Shown: piece after piece, positions 8,311-17,353 of the stretch
Layout of the letters: the number at the start of each line of letters is the position of its first letter
How positions within the stretch are numbered: position 1 is the stretch's first letter
From: Gilliamella sp. ESL0405
GTDB lineage: Bacteria; Pseudomonadota; Gammaproteobacteria; Enterobacterales; Orbaceae
DNA: 64,000 nucleotides
NCBI RefSeq assembly: GCF_019469205.1
Contig: NZ_CP048265.1
Span: forward strand, 1,922,001 to 1,986,000
Reading direction: 5' to 3'
Notes under the pieces: model-generated
The model's input: only the letters and a program-made list of their open reading frames with translations
Databases searched by the model: none
What the model was told of the DNA's origin: nothing
Program-made: the position numbers and the translations under genes

Positions 8311-9987
8311 ATGTTAGGAACACAGTGGATAGTAAAAACCTTAAAAGAAAAAGGCGTGACCACCGTTTTTGGTTATCCCGGTGGGCAAATTATGCCTCTA
8401 TATGATGCGCTTTATGACGGCGGTATTGAACATGTGTTATGCCGTCACGAACAAGGTGCCGCAATGGCCGCAATTGGTTATGCACGTTCTACCGGTAAAA
8501 TTGGCGTATGTATTGCCACATCGGGCCCCGGAGCGACCAATATTATTACTGGGCTTGCTGATGCACTTATTGATTCTGTCCCAGTGATTGCAATAACCGG
8601 TCAAGTTCCTACCAATTTAATTGGCACCGACGCCTTTCAGGAAGTTGATGTTTTGGGTTTATCGCTTGCCTGCACTAAACATAGTTATTTAATCGATAAT
8701 CCGCAAAATTTACCCAATATTTTGCAGGAGGCTTTCACTTTAGCCAACTCAGGCAGGCCGGGACCAATATTAATCGATGTTCCGAAAGATATCCAGCTTG
8801 CCGACCTTGACTATCAACACTATTTAACGCCTGCCAATAAAAATTCTTCTGTTAATAATGCTCAATTATTCCCAATTTCTCAAGATGAGATAAAACTTGC
8901 TAAACAAATGATCACCGACGCCAAAAAACCTATGTTATATATTGGTGGCGGCGTGGGGCTTTCTGGCGCAATAACCGAGTTAAGAGACTTTATGTCACTG
9001 ACACAAATACCGAGTGTCTCAACCTTAAAAGGGCTTGGCGTTGCTGATCTCACTAATCCTTACTATTTAGGGTTGGTCGGCATGCATGGAGCAAAAGCCG
9101 CTAATTTAGCGGTACAAGAGTGCGATTTATTAATTGCGTTGGGAGTACGCTTTGATGACAGAGTGACAGGCAAATTAAATGAATTTGCTCGCCATGCCAA
9201 AGTGATCCATGTTGATATTGACCAGTCTGAAATAAACAAATTACGCCAAACACATTTAGGATTACAAGGCGATATCAAACAAGTTTTACCTCAACTCGAG
9301 GTTACCGTATCAATAGCCAATTGGCATAAAAGAGTTGAAGAATTAAAAACATTACACCCTACTCGCTATGATCATCCCGGTGAGGCAATTTATGCGCCTG
9401 CATTATTAAAAAGGATTTCAGAACGTAAACCGCAAAACACCATTATCACCACCGATGTTGGACAACATCAAATGTGGACTGCACAGCACATGCGTTTTAC
9501 TCACCCGCAAAACTTTATTACGTCAAGTGGGCTTGGGACAATGGGATTTGGTTTGCCGGCAGCTGTCGGCGCACAAATGGCTAGACCTGATGACTTAGTT
9601 ATCTGTATATCGGGCGACGGCTCTTTTATGATGAATGTTCAAGAGTTGACCACGATTAAACGCAAAAAGTTACCCGTTAAAATTGTACTAATTGATAATC
9701 AACGCTTAGGTATGGTTCGTCAATGGCAAGAGCTATTTTTTAATGAAAGATACAGTGAAACGAATCTATCAGACAATCCGGACTTTTTAATGCTGGCTAA
9801 AGCGTTTGATATTCCCGGTCAAACGATCAGTAAAAAATCTGAAATTGAGCCTGCGCTCGATACCATGTTTAATGCGCCGGGCGCTTACCTTTTACATGTT
9901 TGCATTGATGAACTGGAAAACGTTTGGCCGTTAGTTCCACCGGGCGCAGCTAATGAAAATATGCTTGAAAAAAGTGCTAAGGAGTAA
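8311..9987 (+). CDS. ilvG: IlvG, acetolactate synthase II large subunit
   Basis: Catalyses thiamine-diphosphate-dependent formation of acetolactate or acetohydroxybutyrate, the first common step to Val, Leu and Ile. The catalytic Glu lies in [15 protein letters not shown] and the ThDP/Mg site in [11 protein letters not shown]. The product is about 558 residues and intact, unlike the frameshifted K-12 gene. The frame is open from 8278, but the ATG at 8311 is chosen because GAGGA sits five bases before it and the protein then begins L-G-T-Q-W like enteric IlvG. It is followed by its small subunit and lies behind the ilvL attenuator. Confidence 0.95.
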   Translation: MLGTQWIVKTLKEKGVTTVFGYPGGQIMPLYDALYDGGIEHVLCRHEQGAAMAAIGYARSTGKIGVCIATSGPGATNIITGLADALIDSVPVIAITGQVPTNLIGTDAFQEVDVLGLSLACTKHSYLIDNPQNLPNILQEAFTLANSGRPGPILIDVPKDIQLADLDYQHYLTPANKNSSVNNAQLFPISQDEIKLAKQMITDAKKPMLYIGGGVGLSGAITELRDFMSLTQIPSVSTLKGLGVADLTNPYYLGLVGMHGAKAANLAVQECDLLIALGVRFDDRVTGKLNEFARHAKVIHVDIDQSEINKLRQTHLGLQGDIKQVLPQLEVTVSIANWHKRVEELKTLHPTRYDHPGEAIYAPALLKRISERKPQNTIITTDVGQHQMWTAQHMRFTHPQNFITSSGLGTMGFGLPAAVGAQMARPDDLVICISGDGSFMMNVQELTTIKRKKLPVKIVLIDNQRLGMVRQWQELFFNERYSETNLSDNPDFLMLAKAFDIPGQTISKKSEIEPALDTMFNAPGAYLLHVCIDELENVWPLVPPGAANENMLEKSAKE

Positions 9988-9990
9988 GTG

Positions 9991-10221
9991 ATGAACACAA
10001 AAACACAGTATCAAGTCACCATAAAAGCTTATGATAAATTGGGCTCACTTGAACGTATTTTACGCGTAGTTCGTCATCGAGGTGGACATATTGAAAAAAT
10101 GCAGATGCAGACAGTTGAAAATGAGCAGTTAATTCTATCTTTACTATTAACAACCGAACGTTCACTTTCAACTTTACAAAATCAAGTTGCAAAATTAGCC
10201 GATGTCATTGCGGTTGAATAA
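9991..10221 (+). CDS. ilvM: IlvM, acetolactate synthase II regulatory subunit
   Basis: A 76-residue ACT-domain small subunit required for full activity of IlvG. The body Y-Q-V-T-I, the RILRVVRHRGGHI helix-turn and the closing hydrophobic strand match enteric IlvM. An in-frame GTG at 9988 is possible, but the ATG at 9991 is favoured: AAGGAG overlaps the ilvG stop with normal spacing. Only three bases separate the ilvG stop from this start, so translation is probably coupled. Confidence 0.92.
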   Translation: MNTKTQYQVTIKAYDKLGSLERILRVVRHRGGHIEKMQMQTVENEQLILSLLLTTERSLSTLQNQVAKLADVIAVE

Positions 10222-10286
10222 CAATTTTTAGTGATTTGTTTCGTTGAAACAAGTAGTTAAATTAACATTATTAACAATTTTATATA

Positions 10287-10315
10287 GTTAAACGTAATTG
10301 AAAGTATTGTATAAT
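10287..10315 (+). promoter_or_regulatory. Candidate internal promoter before ilvE
   Basis: A perfect TATAAT (10310-10315) lies 72 bases before ilvE in the only sizeable early gap of the operon; a weak GTTAAA is 17 bases upstream. Enteric ilv operons have an internal ilvE promoter in the same place. Confidence 0.4.
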
Positions 10316-10387
10316 GCTTAACCGTTGAAAGATAAAACATTAAGCAGTACATAGACTTAATATAGTAAAATTTAAGAGGAAAACAAA

Positions 10388-11317
10388 ATGGGTTCTACAG
10401 CAAAATCTGAGTTTATTTGGTTAAATGGTGAAATGGTTCCATGGGCGGAAGCGAAAATACATGTCATGTCCCACGCTTTACATTATGGTACATCGGTATT
10501 TGAAGGTGTTCGTTGTTATAACACGCATAAAGGACCAGCTATTTTCCGTCACAAAGAGCATGCACAAAGACTATTAAATTCAGCCAAAATCTACCGTTTT
10601 CCTGTTCCTTACACGCTTGAAGAGATCATGGAAGCGACTCGTCAAACTATCAAGAAAAACAAACTGGAAAGTGCTTATATCCGCCCATTGGTGTTTATCG
10701 GCGATGTTGGTATGGGCGTCAACCCGCCAGCCGGTTATAAAACCGATGTGATGATTGCTGCCTTCCCGTGGGGAGCTTATCTTGGCGAAGATGCTTTAGA
10801 TCAAGGTATCGATGCAATGGTCTCATCATGGAATCGCGTTGCCTCAAATACAATCCCTGCAGCGGCAAAAGCAGGCGGTAACTATTTATCATCATTATTA
10901 ATTGGTTCTGAAGCACGTGCTAATGGTTTTCAAGAAGGCATTGCTTTAGATGTACATGGTCACCTATCTGAAGGTGCCGGTGAAAATCTCTTTATTATTA
11001 AAGACGGCGTTTTATTTACCCCAGTTTTATCATCATCGGCACTTCCGGGTATTACTCGGGATGCGGTATTAACGCTTGCTCGTGATTTAGGTATTGAAGT
11101 ACGTGAACAAACCTTATCCCGTGAAGCTCTCTATCTTGCTGACGAAGTATTTATGACCGGTACTGCTGCTGAAATTACCCCAGTGCGCAGTGTTGACCGC
11201 ATTCAAGTAGGTATTGGTCGTTGTGGTCCTATAACTAAACAGATCCAACAAGCATTCTTTGGTTTATTCAATGGCAAAACTGAAGATAAATACGGTTGGT
11301 TAGATCCAATTAATTAA
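10388..11317 (+). CDS. ilvE: IlvE, branched-chain amino-acid aminotransferase
   Basis: PLP-dependent class IV transaminase that performs the last step of Val, Leu and Ile synthesis. The PLP lysine is in AAKAGGNYLSSL, and conserved blocks HALHYGTSVFEG, YIRPL, GVNPPAGY, SEGAGENLF and GTAAEITPV are all present. At 309 residues it matches the E. coli enzyme across its length, including the C-terminal DKYGWLD. AGAGGAAA lies before the ATG. A 166-base gap with a perfect -10 hexamer precedes it, so it may be expressed both from the attenuated promoter and locally. Confidence 0.96.
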   Translation: MGSTAKSEFIWLNGEMVPWAEAKIHVMSHALHYGTSVFEGVRCYNTHKGPAIFRHKEHAQRLLNSAKIYRFPVPYTLEEIMEATRQTIKKNKLESAYIRPLVFIGDVGMGVNPPAGYKTDVMIAAFPWGAYLGEDALDQGIDAMVSSWNRVASNTIPAAAKAGGNYLSSLLIGSEARANGFQEGIALDVHGHLSEGAGENLFIIKDGVLFTPVLSSSALPGITRDAVLTLARDLGIEVREQTLSREALYLADEVFMTGTAAEITPVRSVDRIQVGIGRCGPITKQIQQAFFGLFNGKTEDKYGWLDPIN

Positions 11318-11333
11318 GATGTGTTTGTTTAAA

Positions 11334-11356
11334 ATCCGCTGGTAAAGTCAGCGGAT
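11334..11356 (+). other. Intercistronic hairpin between ilvE and ilvD
   Basis: An 8-bp perfect stem, ATCCGCTG with CAGCGGAT, and a 7-base loop lies 17 bases after ilvE. There is no T run, so it is more likely to tune mRNA stability than to end transcription. Confidence 0.5.
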
Positions 11357-11439
11357 GACATAAAGAGTTAGATTGAATATACAAAATTAAGTACCGTTAA
11401 AAATCGGTCGCTTGCGTAATAAAAACTTGGGAGCAAGAA

Positions 11440-13290
11440 ATGCCTAAATATCGTTCAGCAACCTCCGTCGAAGGGCGGAATATGGCAGGAGCCCGCGCTT
11501 TATGGCGTGCAACGGGCGTAAAAAATGAAGACTTTGGTAAACCCATTATTGCAGTGGTTAACTCGTTTACTCAATTTGTACCGGGACATGTTCATTTAAA
11601 AGATATTGGACAGTTAGTTGCAAAACAGATTCAAGAGTCCGGTGGGATTGCCAAAGAATTTAATACTATCGCTGTTGATGATGGCATTGCCATGGGGCAT
11701 GGTGGTATGCTCTACTCACTACCGTCACGTGAACTGATCGCTGATTCGGTCGAATATATGGTCAATGCACATTGTGCTGACGCTATGATCTGTATCTCCA
11801 ATTGTGACAAAATCACCCCCGGTATGCTAATGGCATCACTTCGATTAAATATCCCAACCGTATTTGTTTCTGGCGGCCCAATGGAAGCGGGTAAAACCAA
11901 ACTTTCTGATCAAATTATCAAATTAGATCTTGTCGATGCCATGATTCAAAGCGCTAACCCGAATGTAAGTGATGCTGACAGTGAGGCGATTGAAGAATCT
12001 GCTTGCCCAACCTGTGGTTCGTGCTCCGGAATGTTTACCGCAAACTCGATGAACTGTTTGACTGAAGCATTAGGACTTTCACTTCCGGGTAATGGCTCAT
12101 TAGTTGCCACCCATAAGCAACGTGAGCAGCTATTTTTAAATGCCGCTAAACGAATAGTTGAGATCACTAAACGCTACTATGAACATGACGATGAATCTTA
12201 TCTCCCGCGTTCAATTGCCACAAAAGCGGCTTATGAAAATGCCATGTCACTAGATATTGCAATGGGTGGTTCAACCAATACCGTATTGCATTTACTAGCA
12301 ACGGCACAAGAAGGCGAAATTGATTTTACTATGTCCGATATTGACAGATTATCTCGCAAAGTTCCTCATTTATGTAAAGTGGCGCCAAGTACTGCTAAAT
12401 ATCATATGGAAGATGTGCATAGAGCTGGTGGGGTTGTGTCAATCATGTCTGAACTGGACAAAGCAGGACTACTAAATCGTAATGTACACAATGTGCTGGG
12501 TCTTAACTTGCAAGAAACTTTTGCAAAATATGATATTACCCAAACGACAGATGAATCAGTAAAAAAAATGTACCGTAGTGGTCCAGCAGGGATTCGCACA
12601 ACCAAAGCATTTTCACAAGACTGTTATTGGGATACGCTAGATGATGACCGTGAAAATGGCTGTATTCGTGACAAAGCTCATGCCTATAGCCAAGACGGCG
12701 GACTTGCTACTTTATATGGCAATGTCGCACAAGATGGCGCCATTGTTAAAACCGCTAGCGTTGCAGCTGAAAATCTTGTATTTAGAGGCCCCGCCAAAGT
12801 GTTTGAAAGTCAAGAAGACGCTGTTGATGCAATCTTAGGTGGACAAGTGGTTGCCGGCGATGTGGTTGTGATTATTTATGAAGGACCTAAGGGTGGACCC
12901 GGTATGCAAGAGATGCTCTACCCTACAAGTTATCTAAAATCAATGGGATTGGGTAAAGCTTGTGCTCTCATCACCGACGGTCGCTTTTCCGGTGGCTCTT
13001 CAGGCTTATCGATTGGACATATTTCCCCCGAAGCGGCTAATGGTGGGGTTATCGGATTGGTACGCAATGGCGATATTATTGATATTGATATTCCAAACCG
13101 TAAATTAGTGTTAGATGTCCCGGCAGATGAGCTTGAGCGTCGCCGTGTTGCCGAACTTGCAAGGGGGGATAAAGCATTTACACCACATCAACGAGACCGA
13201 TACGTATCTTATGCACTTAAAGCTTATGCCAGTTTAGCAACCAGTGCAGATAAAGGGGCAGTTCGAGATAAAAGTAAATTAGGTGGTTAA
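11440..13290 (+). CDS. ilvD: IlvD, dihydroxy-acid dehydratase
   Basis: Iron-sulfur dehydratase acting third in the branched-chain pathway, converting dihydroxy acids to 2-oxo acids. Cluster-associated cysteines lie in [12 protein letters not shown] and [12 protein letters not shown], and the conserved [15 protein letters not shown] and [15 protein letters not shown] blocks are present. Full length at 616 residues. GGGAGCAAG precedes the ATG. It ends two bases before the preferred ilvA start, with the ilvA ribosome site inside its last codons. Confidence 0.96.
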   Translation: MPKYRSATSVEGRNMAGARALWRATGVKNEDFGKPIIAVVNSFTQFVPGHVHLKDIGQLVAKQIQESGGIAKEFNTIAVDDGIAMGHGGMLYSLPSRELIADSVEYMVNAHCADAMICISNCDKITPGMLMASLRLNIPTVFVSGGPMEAGKTKLSDQIIKLDLVDAMIQSANPNVSDADSEAIEESACPTCGSCSGMFTANSMNCLTEALGLSLPGNGSLVATHKQREQLFLNAAKRIVEITKRYYEHDDESYLPRSIATKAAYENAMSLDIAMGGSTNTVLHLLATAQEGEIDFTMSDIDRLSRKVPHLCKVAPSTAKYHMEDVHRAGGVVSIMSELDKAGLLNRNVHNVLGLNLQETFAKYDITQTTDESVKKMYRSGPAGIRTTKAFSQDCYWDTLDDDRENGCIRDKAHAYSQDGGLATLYGNVAQDGAIVKTASVAAENLVFRGPAKVFESQEDAVDAILGGQVVAGDVVVIIYEGPKGGPGMQEMLYPTSYLKSMGLGKACALITDGRFSGGSSGLSIGHISPEAANGGVIGLVRNGDIIDIDIPNRKLVLDVPADELERRRVAELARGDKAFTPHQRDRYVSYALKAYASLATSADKGAVRDKSKLGG

Positions 13291-13291
13291 T

Positions 13292-14827
13292 GTGAAACAA
13301 CAAAATACTCAACTTTCCGGCGCTGACTACTTAAAAGCCACACTTTGTAGCGCTGTCTATGATGTGGCTCAAGTCACACCATTAGAAAAAATGGATAAAA
13401 TATCATCGAGATTAAACAATCAAATTTACGTTAAACGTGAAGACAGACAGCTCGTGCATAGCTTTAAAATACGTGGAGCACAAGCGATGATTGCCAGCCT
13501 TAGCCCGGAAGAACGTCAATGCGGGGTTATTGCGGCATCCGCCGGTAACCATGCTCAAGGCGTTGCCTATTGTGCCAACAAATTAGGGATAAAATCACTG
13601 ATTGTAATGCCACTAACGACTGCTGATATCAAAGTTGACGCGGTAAAAGGATTTGGTGGCGATGTACTGCTTTACGGTGCTAACTTTGATGAAGCAAAAG
13701 CAAAAGCACTCGAATTAGCAAAAGAGCAAAAACGCATCTTTATTCCCCCGTTTGATCATCCACTGGTTATTGCCGGACAAGGCAGTATTGCTATGGAACT
13801 GTTACAACAAAATGCCAAACTCGATCGCATTTTTGTGCCAGTCGGTGGCGGTGGTCTGGCAGCTGGGGTGGCGGTATTAATCAAACAAATTATGCCGTCA
13901 ATTAAAGTGATCGCAGTTGAACCAGCCGATGCAGCTTGCTTAAAAGCCGCATTAGATGCTGGCAAACCCGTTGATTTAAATCGAGTAGGTCTGTTTGCTG
14001 AAGGGGTTGCGGTAAAACGTATTGGTGATGAAACATTCAGACTTTGCCAACAATATATCGATGATATTGTTACTGTTGATAGTGATGAGATTTGCGCTGC
14101 GGTAAAAGATTTGTTTGATGACGTGCGGGCGATAGCTGAACCGTCCGGCGCTGTTGCGCTTGCCGGAATGAAAAAATACATCGAGCAACACAATATTAGC
14201 GGTGAAAATCTTGCTCATATTTTATCCGGAGCAAATTTGAATTTTCACAGCTTACGCTATGTATCTGAACGCTGTGAACTTGGCGAGAAACGTGAAGTTC
14301 TGCTAGCTGTGACGATTCCGGAACAAAAAGGCAGTTTCTTGAAATTTTGCCAGCTTTTAGGCGGACGCTCAGTCACCGAATTCAACTATCGCTACCATGA
14401 TGATAATTTAGCCTGCGTTTTCGTTGGTGTGAAAATTTCAAAAACCAATGAAAAAGACGAAATTATGCAAGAGTTAGCTGCTGCTGGTTATCAAGTGGTT
14501 GATCTTACCGAAGATGAAATGGCTAAGTTACATGTTCGTTATATGATTGGCGGTAAACCATGTAAGCCAATTGCAGAACAAGTTTACAGCTTTGAATTTC
14601 CCGAATCGCAAGGTGCGTTACTAAAATTCTTACAAACACTGGGTACCAACTGGAATATTTCAATGTTCCATTATCGCAGCCATGGCACTGATTATGGTCG
14701 AGTTCTTGCCGCATTTGAAATTGACCAAACCAATAGTCATGATTTCGATAAACATCTTACCGACTTAGGCTACGGTTACCATAATGAAACGGCAAACCCA
14801 TCGTTAAAACTGTTTTTAACCAATTAG
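13292..14827 (+). CDS. ilvA: IlvA, biosynthetic threonine deaminase
   Basis: PLP enzyme that converts threonine to 2-oxobutyrate, the committed and Ile-inhibited step to isoleucine. The PLP lysine is in VHSFKIRGA, the phosphate/substrate loop in SAGNHAQG, and a glycine loop GGGGLAAG follows. Two C-terminal ACT-like regulatory domains start near residue 325 (LLAVTIPEQKGSF and YSFEFPESQGALL), so this is the allosteric biosynthetic form. Two GTG starts are possible; 13292 is preferred because AGGTGG ends five bases upstream, giving 511 residues. It closes the ilvGMEDA operon. Confidence 0.95.
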   Translation: MKQQNTQLSGADYLKATLCSAVYDVAQVTPLEKMDKISSRLNNQIYVKREDRQLVHSFKIRGAQAMIASLSPEERQCGVIAASAGNHAQGVAYCANKLGIKSLIVMPLTTADIKVDAVKGFGGDVLLYGANFDEAKAKALELAKEQKRIFIPPFDHPLVIAGQGSIAMELLQQNAKLDRIFVPVGGGGLAAGVAVLIKQIMPSIKVIAVEPADAACLKAALDAGKPVDLNRVGLFAEGVAVKRIGDETFRLCQQYIDDIVTVDSDEICAAVKDLFDDVRAIAEPSGAVALAGMKKYIEQHNISGENLAHILSGANLNFHSLRYVSERCELGEKREVLLAVTIPEQKGSFLKFCQLLGGRSVTEFNYRYHDDNLACVFVGVKISKTNEKDEIMQELAAAGYQVVDLTEDEMAKLHVRYMIGGKPCKPIAEQVYSFEFPESQGALLKFLQTLGTNWNISMFHYRSHGTDYGRVLAAFEIDQTNSHDFDKHLTDLGYGYHNETANPSLKLFLTN

Positions 14828-14842
14828 CGTTAACTCAGGATA

Positions 14843-14880
14843 ACTATTCACTTTAATCATTATCAGTTAAAGTGAATAGT
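14843..14880. terminator. Long inverted repeat after ilvA
   Basis: A perfect 14-bp stem (ACTATTCACTTTAA with TTAAAGTGAATAGT) around a 10-base loop, 15 bases after the ilvA stop. It lacks a T run on either strand. It likely ends or protects the ilv transcript. Confidence 0.55.
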
Positions 14881-14931
14881 CACTAAAAAGTCGGATATTT
14901 TAAGCAATTAAGAATAATAGATAGATTAACT

Positions 14932-15921
14932 ATGATTAGATTAGCAACGATTGGCACCAATTGGATCACTGAAAAATTTATCGATGCGGCATTACAAACT
15001 CAACAATACCAATTAACCGCTATCTATTCCCGCGATATCCATAAAGCCGATGCACTGGCAAAAAAATATCAAGTAAAGACGGTTTTTGATCAACTAACTC
15101 AACTTGCCCAATATTCAAATGTCGATGTCGTTTATATTGCAAGCCCTAATTCGCTTCATTTTGAACAAGCTAAACTGATGTTAGAAAACAATAAAGATGT
15201 AATTTGTGAAAAACCATTAACCTCTAACTTGTCCCAAACTGAGCTCTTAATTGAAATAGCGCAACAAAACCAACAACTGATTTTTGAAGCCCTCAAAACC
15301 ATTTATTTACCCAATTATCAATTAATTGCGCATTACCTGCCAAAATTAGGCAGAATTCGCAAAGCACTATTGAATTATTGCCAATACTCCAGTCGTTATG
15401 ACAGTTATTTAAATGGCAACAATCCAAATACGTTTAACCCCAACTTCTCAAATGGCTCCATAATGGATATTGGTGTTTACCCACTCAATTTTGGGCTTGG
15501 ATTATGGGGAAGCCCAAATAGAATATGTGCCAGTGCGGTAAAACTCGAATCAGGCGTCGATGCGCATGGTAGTGTTTTACTTAATTATGACGATTTTGAT
15601 GTCATCATTTGGCATTCAAAAGTGAGCAACTCTTACCTTCCAAGTGAGATTCAAGGTGAAAAGGGATCGCTCATTATTAAAAACCTTTCCTGTTGTGAAA
15701 ATATTATTTATCAACCAAGAATAGGTGAAAAAAAGGAAATCACACTAAAACAACACAGTAATGATATGTATTATGAAGCGGAAGAATTCGCTAAACTCTA
15801 CCGACAACGAAAATTAGATCATAACGGTTTAGTCTACTCGTTACTATCATCAAAAATTTTGATCGAAATAAGAAAACAAACGGGAGTGGTGTTCCCTGCT
15901 GATCAAGATTTACTCATTTAA
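14932..15921 (+). CDS. ygjR: YgjR-like Gfo/Idh/MocA-family oxidoreductase
   Basis: A 329-residue NAD(P)-dependent oxidoreductase: N-terminal Rossmann fold (LATIGTNWI) with the family motif ICEKPLTSN near residue 95 and the C-terminal alpha/beta domain with NGSIMDIGVYPL. It matches E. coli YgjR at many positions, including YCQYSSRYDSYL, SEIQGEKGSL and RKQTGVVFPAD. The substrate is unknown even in E. coli; a sugar or cyclitol is the family expectation. It appears monocistronic. Confidence 0.88.
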   Translation: MIRLATIGTNWITEKFIDAALQTQQYQLTAIYSRDIHKADALAKKYQVKTVFDQLTQLAQYSNVDVVYIASPNSLHFEQAKLMLENNKDVICEKPLTSNLSQTELLIEIAQQNQQLIFEALKTIYLPNYQLIAHYLPKLGRIRKALLNYCQYSSRYDSYLNGNNPNTFNPNFSNGSIMDIGVYPLNFGLGLWGSPNRICASAVKLESGVDAHGSVLLNYDDFDVIIWHSKVSNSYLPSEIQGEKGSLIIKNLSCCENIIYQPRIGEKKEITLKQHSNDMYYEAEEFAKLYRQRKLDHNGLVYSLLSSKILIEIRKQTGVVFPADQDLLI

Positions 15922-16135
15922 TAAAATTAAAAAATTAAAAAATTAAAAATACCGTTTCTAGTCACAATTTTGCTTATATTGATCTGTTACAATTCAAATT
16001 ACTTTTAAGTTCAAAAACAAACTGATCGACAGAAACTCAACAACGAAAGTACTACATTATGTGATGAACTTTACCTGAGCCTGCCCACATTGACGATACC
16101 TTTTACGACTGAAACGTTACCACAAGTTTATTTTA

Positions 16136-16163
16136 AAGAACGCTAAATGTTATTAGCGTTCTT
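16136..16163. terminator. Inverted repeat between ygjR and the LDH-like gene
   Basis: An 11-bp perfect stem, AAGAACGCTAA with TTAGCGTTCTT, and a 6-base loop lies in the convergent gap of ygjR and the LDH-like gene. Only weak T-rich sequence follows on the minus side. Confidence 0.5.
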
Positions 16164-16213
16164 AGCAAGTAAGCCGTTTACTTAGTATAAAATAGACAAT
16201 GCCTCAATCACGA

Positions 16214-17134
16214 CTATTTAATATGCGCAATATAGCCTTTAATAATCTCGACACTATTTTTAAATAGCTGCTTTTCATTATCTGAAAAATCTAATTCGAT
16301 AATTTTTTTGATACCATGCTGATCTAAAATAGCCGGCACACCAATTGCCACATCTTTGTAACCATACTCACCATTCAATATACAACTTAGCGCTAACGCT
16401 CTATGACTATTGGTAAAAATATGTTGGCAAATTTCAGTAATCGTGCTGGCTATACCATATTCGGTACAATGTTTAAATTTGGCAATTTCAAAACCTTTAT
16501 TTTTTGCTTTACTGCCAATATCATTAAAATCGATTCGGTTTTTTTCTACATGATTAAGGTTAATGCCATAAACAGATGAATGCGACCAAACGGGAAATTG
16601 TGAATCACCATGCTCGCCCACAATAAAAGCATCAATACTTTGTGGACCAATATCCATTTGTTCGCCTAACAAACGGCGTAACCTCACTGTATCAAGCCAA
16701 ACACCCGTACCAATAACCCGATGACGTGGCACCCCCGATAATTGCCAAACTTGGTAAGTGATCGCATCACAAGGATTAGTCGCCACTAAAAAAATACCTT
16801 TAAAACCATTTTTCATCATATCCGGTACTATTGTTGCAACAATTTTAGACGTACCAGCTAACTCTTCAGCTCGGCTTTTTTGCGCTAAACCTGATGTTAC
16901 AGTAATTATAGCGATATCAATATCCGCACAATCAGTTGACTCACGTAAACTAACTTTAATCATATTTTGTCGATAAGCAGCTGCATCCAACAAATCTTGC
17001 GCATGGCCATAAGTTCTCTCTTTATTTATATCAACCAGTACAATTTCTTCACAAATACCACGGTTAATTAATGTATATGCGGTGGTTGAACCTACATTAC
17101 CAACGCCAATAATCATGACTTTACGTAGTTTCAT
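16214..17134 (-). CDS. L-lactate/2-hydroxyacid dehydrogenase family protein
   Basis: An LDH/MDH-superfamily enzyme of 306 residues with NAD-binding GVGNVGST, the catalytic pair in LDTVRLR (Asp, Arg) and GEHGDSQFPVWS (His), and VATNPCDAITY. The mobile substrate loop reads AQKSRAEEL, three residues shorter than the QKPGETR loop of ordinary L-LDH, leaving the catalytic loop arginine but altering the specificity position. It could therefore be an L-2-hydroxyacid dehydrogenase with another preferred oxo acid. The start at 17134 is chosen over the longer frame because GGAGG precedes it and MKLRKVMIIG begins the Rossmann fold. Confidence 0.85.
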   Translation of the reverse strand: MKLRKVMIIGVGNVGSTTAYTLINRGICEEIVLVDINKERTYGHAQDLLDAAAYRQNMIKVSLRESTDCADIDIAIITVTSGLAQKSRAEELAGTSKIVATIVPDMMKNGFKGIFLVATNPCDAITYQVWQLSGVPRHRVIGTGVWLDTVRLRRLLGEQMDIGPQSIDAFIVGEHGDSQFPVWSHSSVYGINLNHVEKNRIDFNDIGSKAKNKGFEIAKFKHCTEYGIASTITEICQHIFTNSHRALALSCILNGEYGYKDVAIGVPAILDQHGIKKIIELDFSDNEKQLFKNSVEIIKGYIAHIK

Positions 17135-17353
17135 GCTAACCTCCAAGGAGTTAAGAAAAAAATTGAAATGCAAATGACTAAATTATCGACTAATACTGAT
17201 TCAAAATGGATATTTTTGATATGACAAACGATAGAAAATAACTAATTTATAATGATCTATTATAAATAAATAATTAATTCATCATACATCATATTTTTGT
17301 AAATTATTTGATCATTTGTTAATATTTATCCGATTTACAAAAAGGATGAAACA

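Noticed and set aside
8141-8323. 60-codon minus-strand ORF across the ilv attenuator
   Set aside because: It is the reverse of the leader and terminator; the plus-strand attenuator explains the sequence fully.
10236-10252. TTGTTTC/GAAACAA hairpin between ilvM and ilvE
   Set aside because: Weak AT stem with a 3-base loop and no T run; not a credible terminator.
13756-14193. 145-codon minus-strand ORF opposite ilvA
   Set aside because: Antisense shadow of a confidently identified gene, without start signals or family resemblance.
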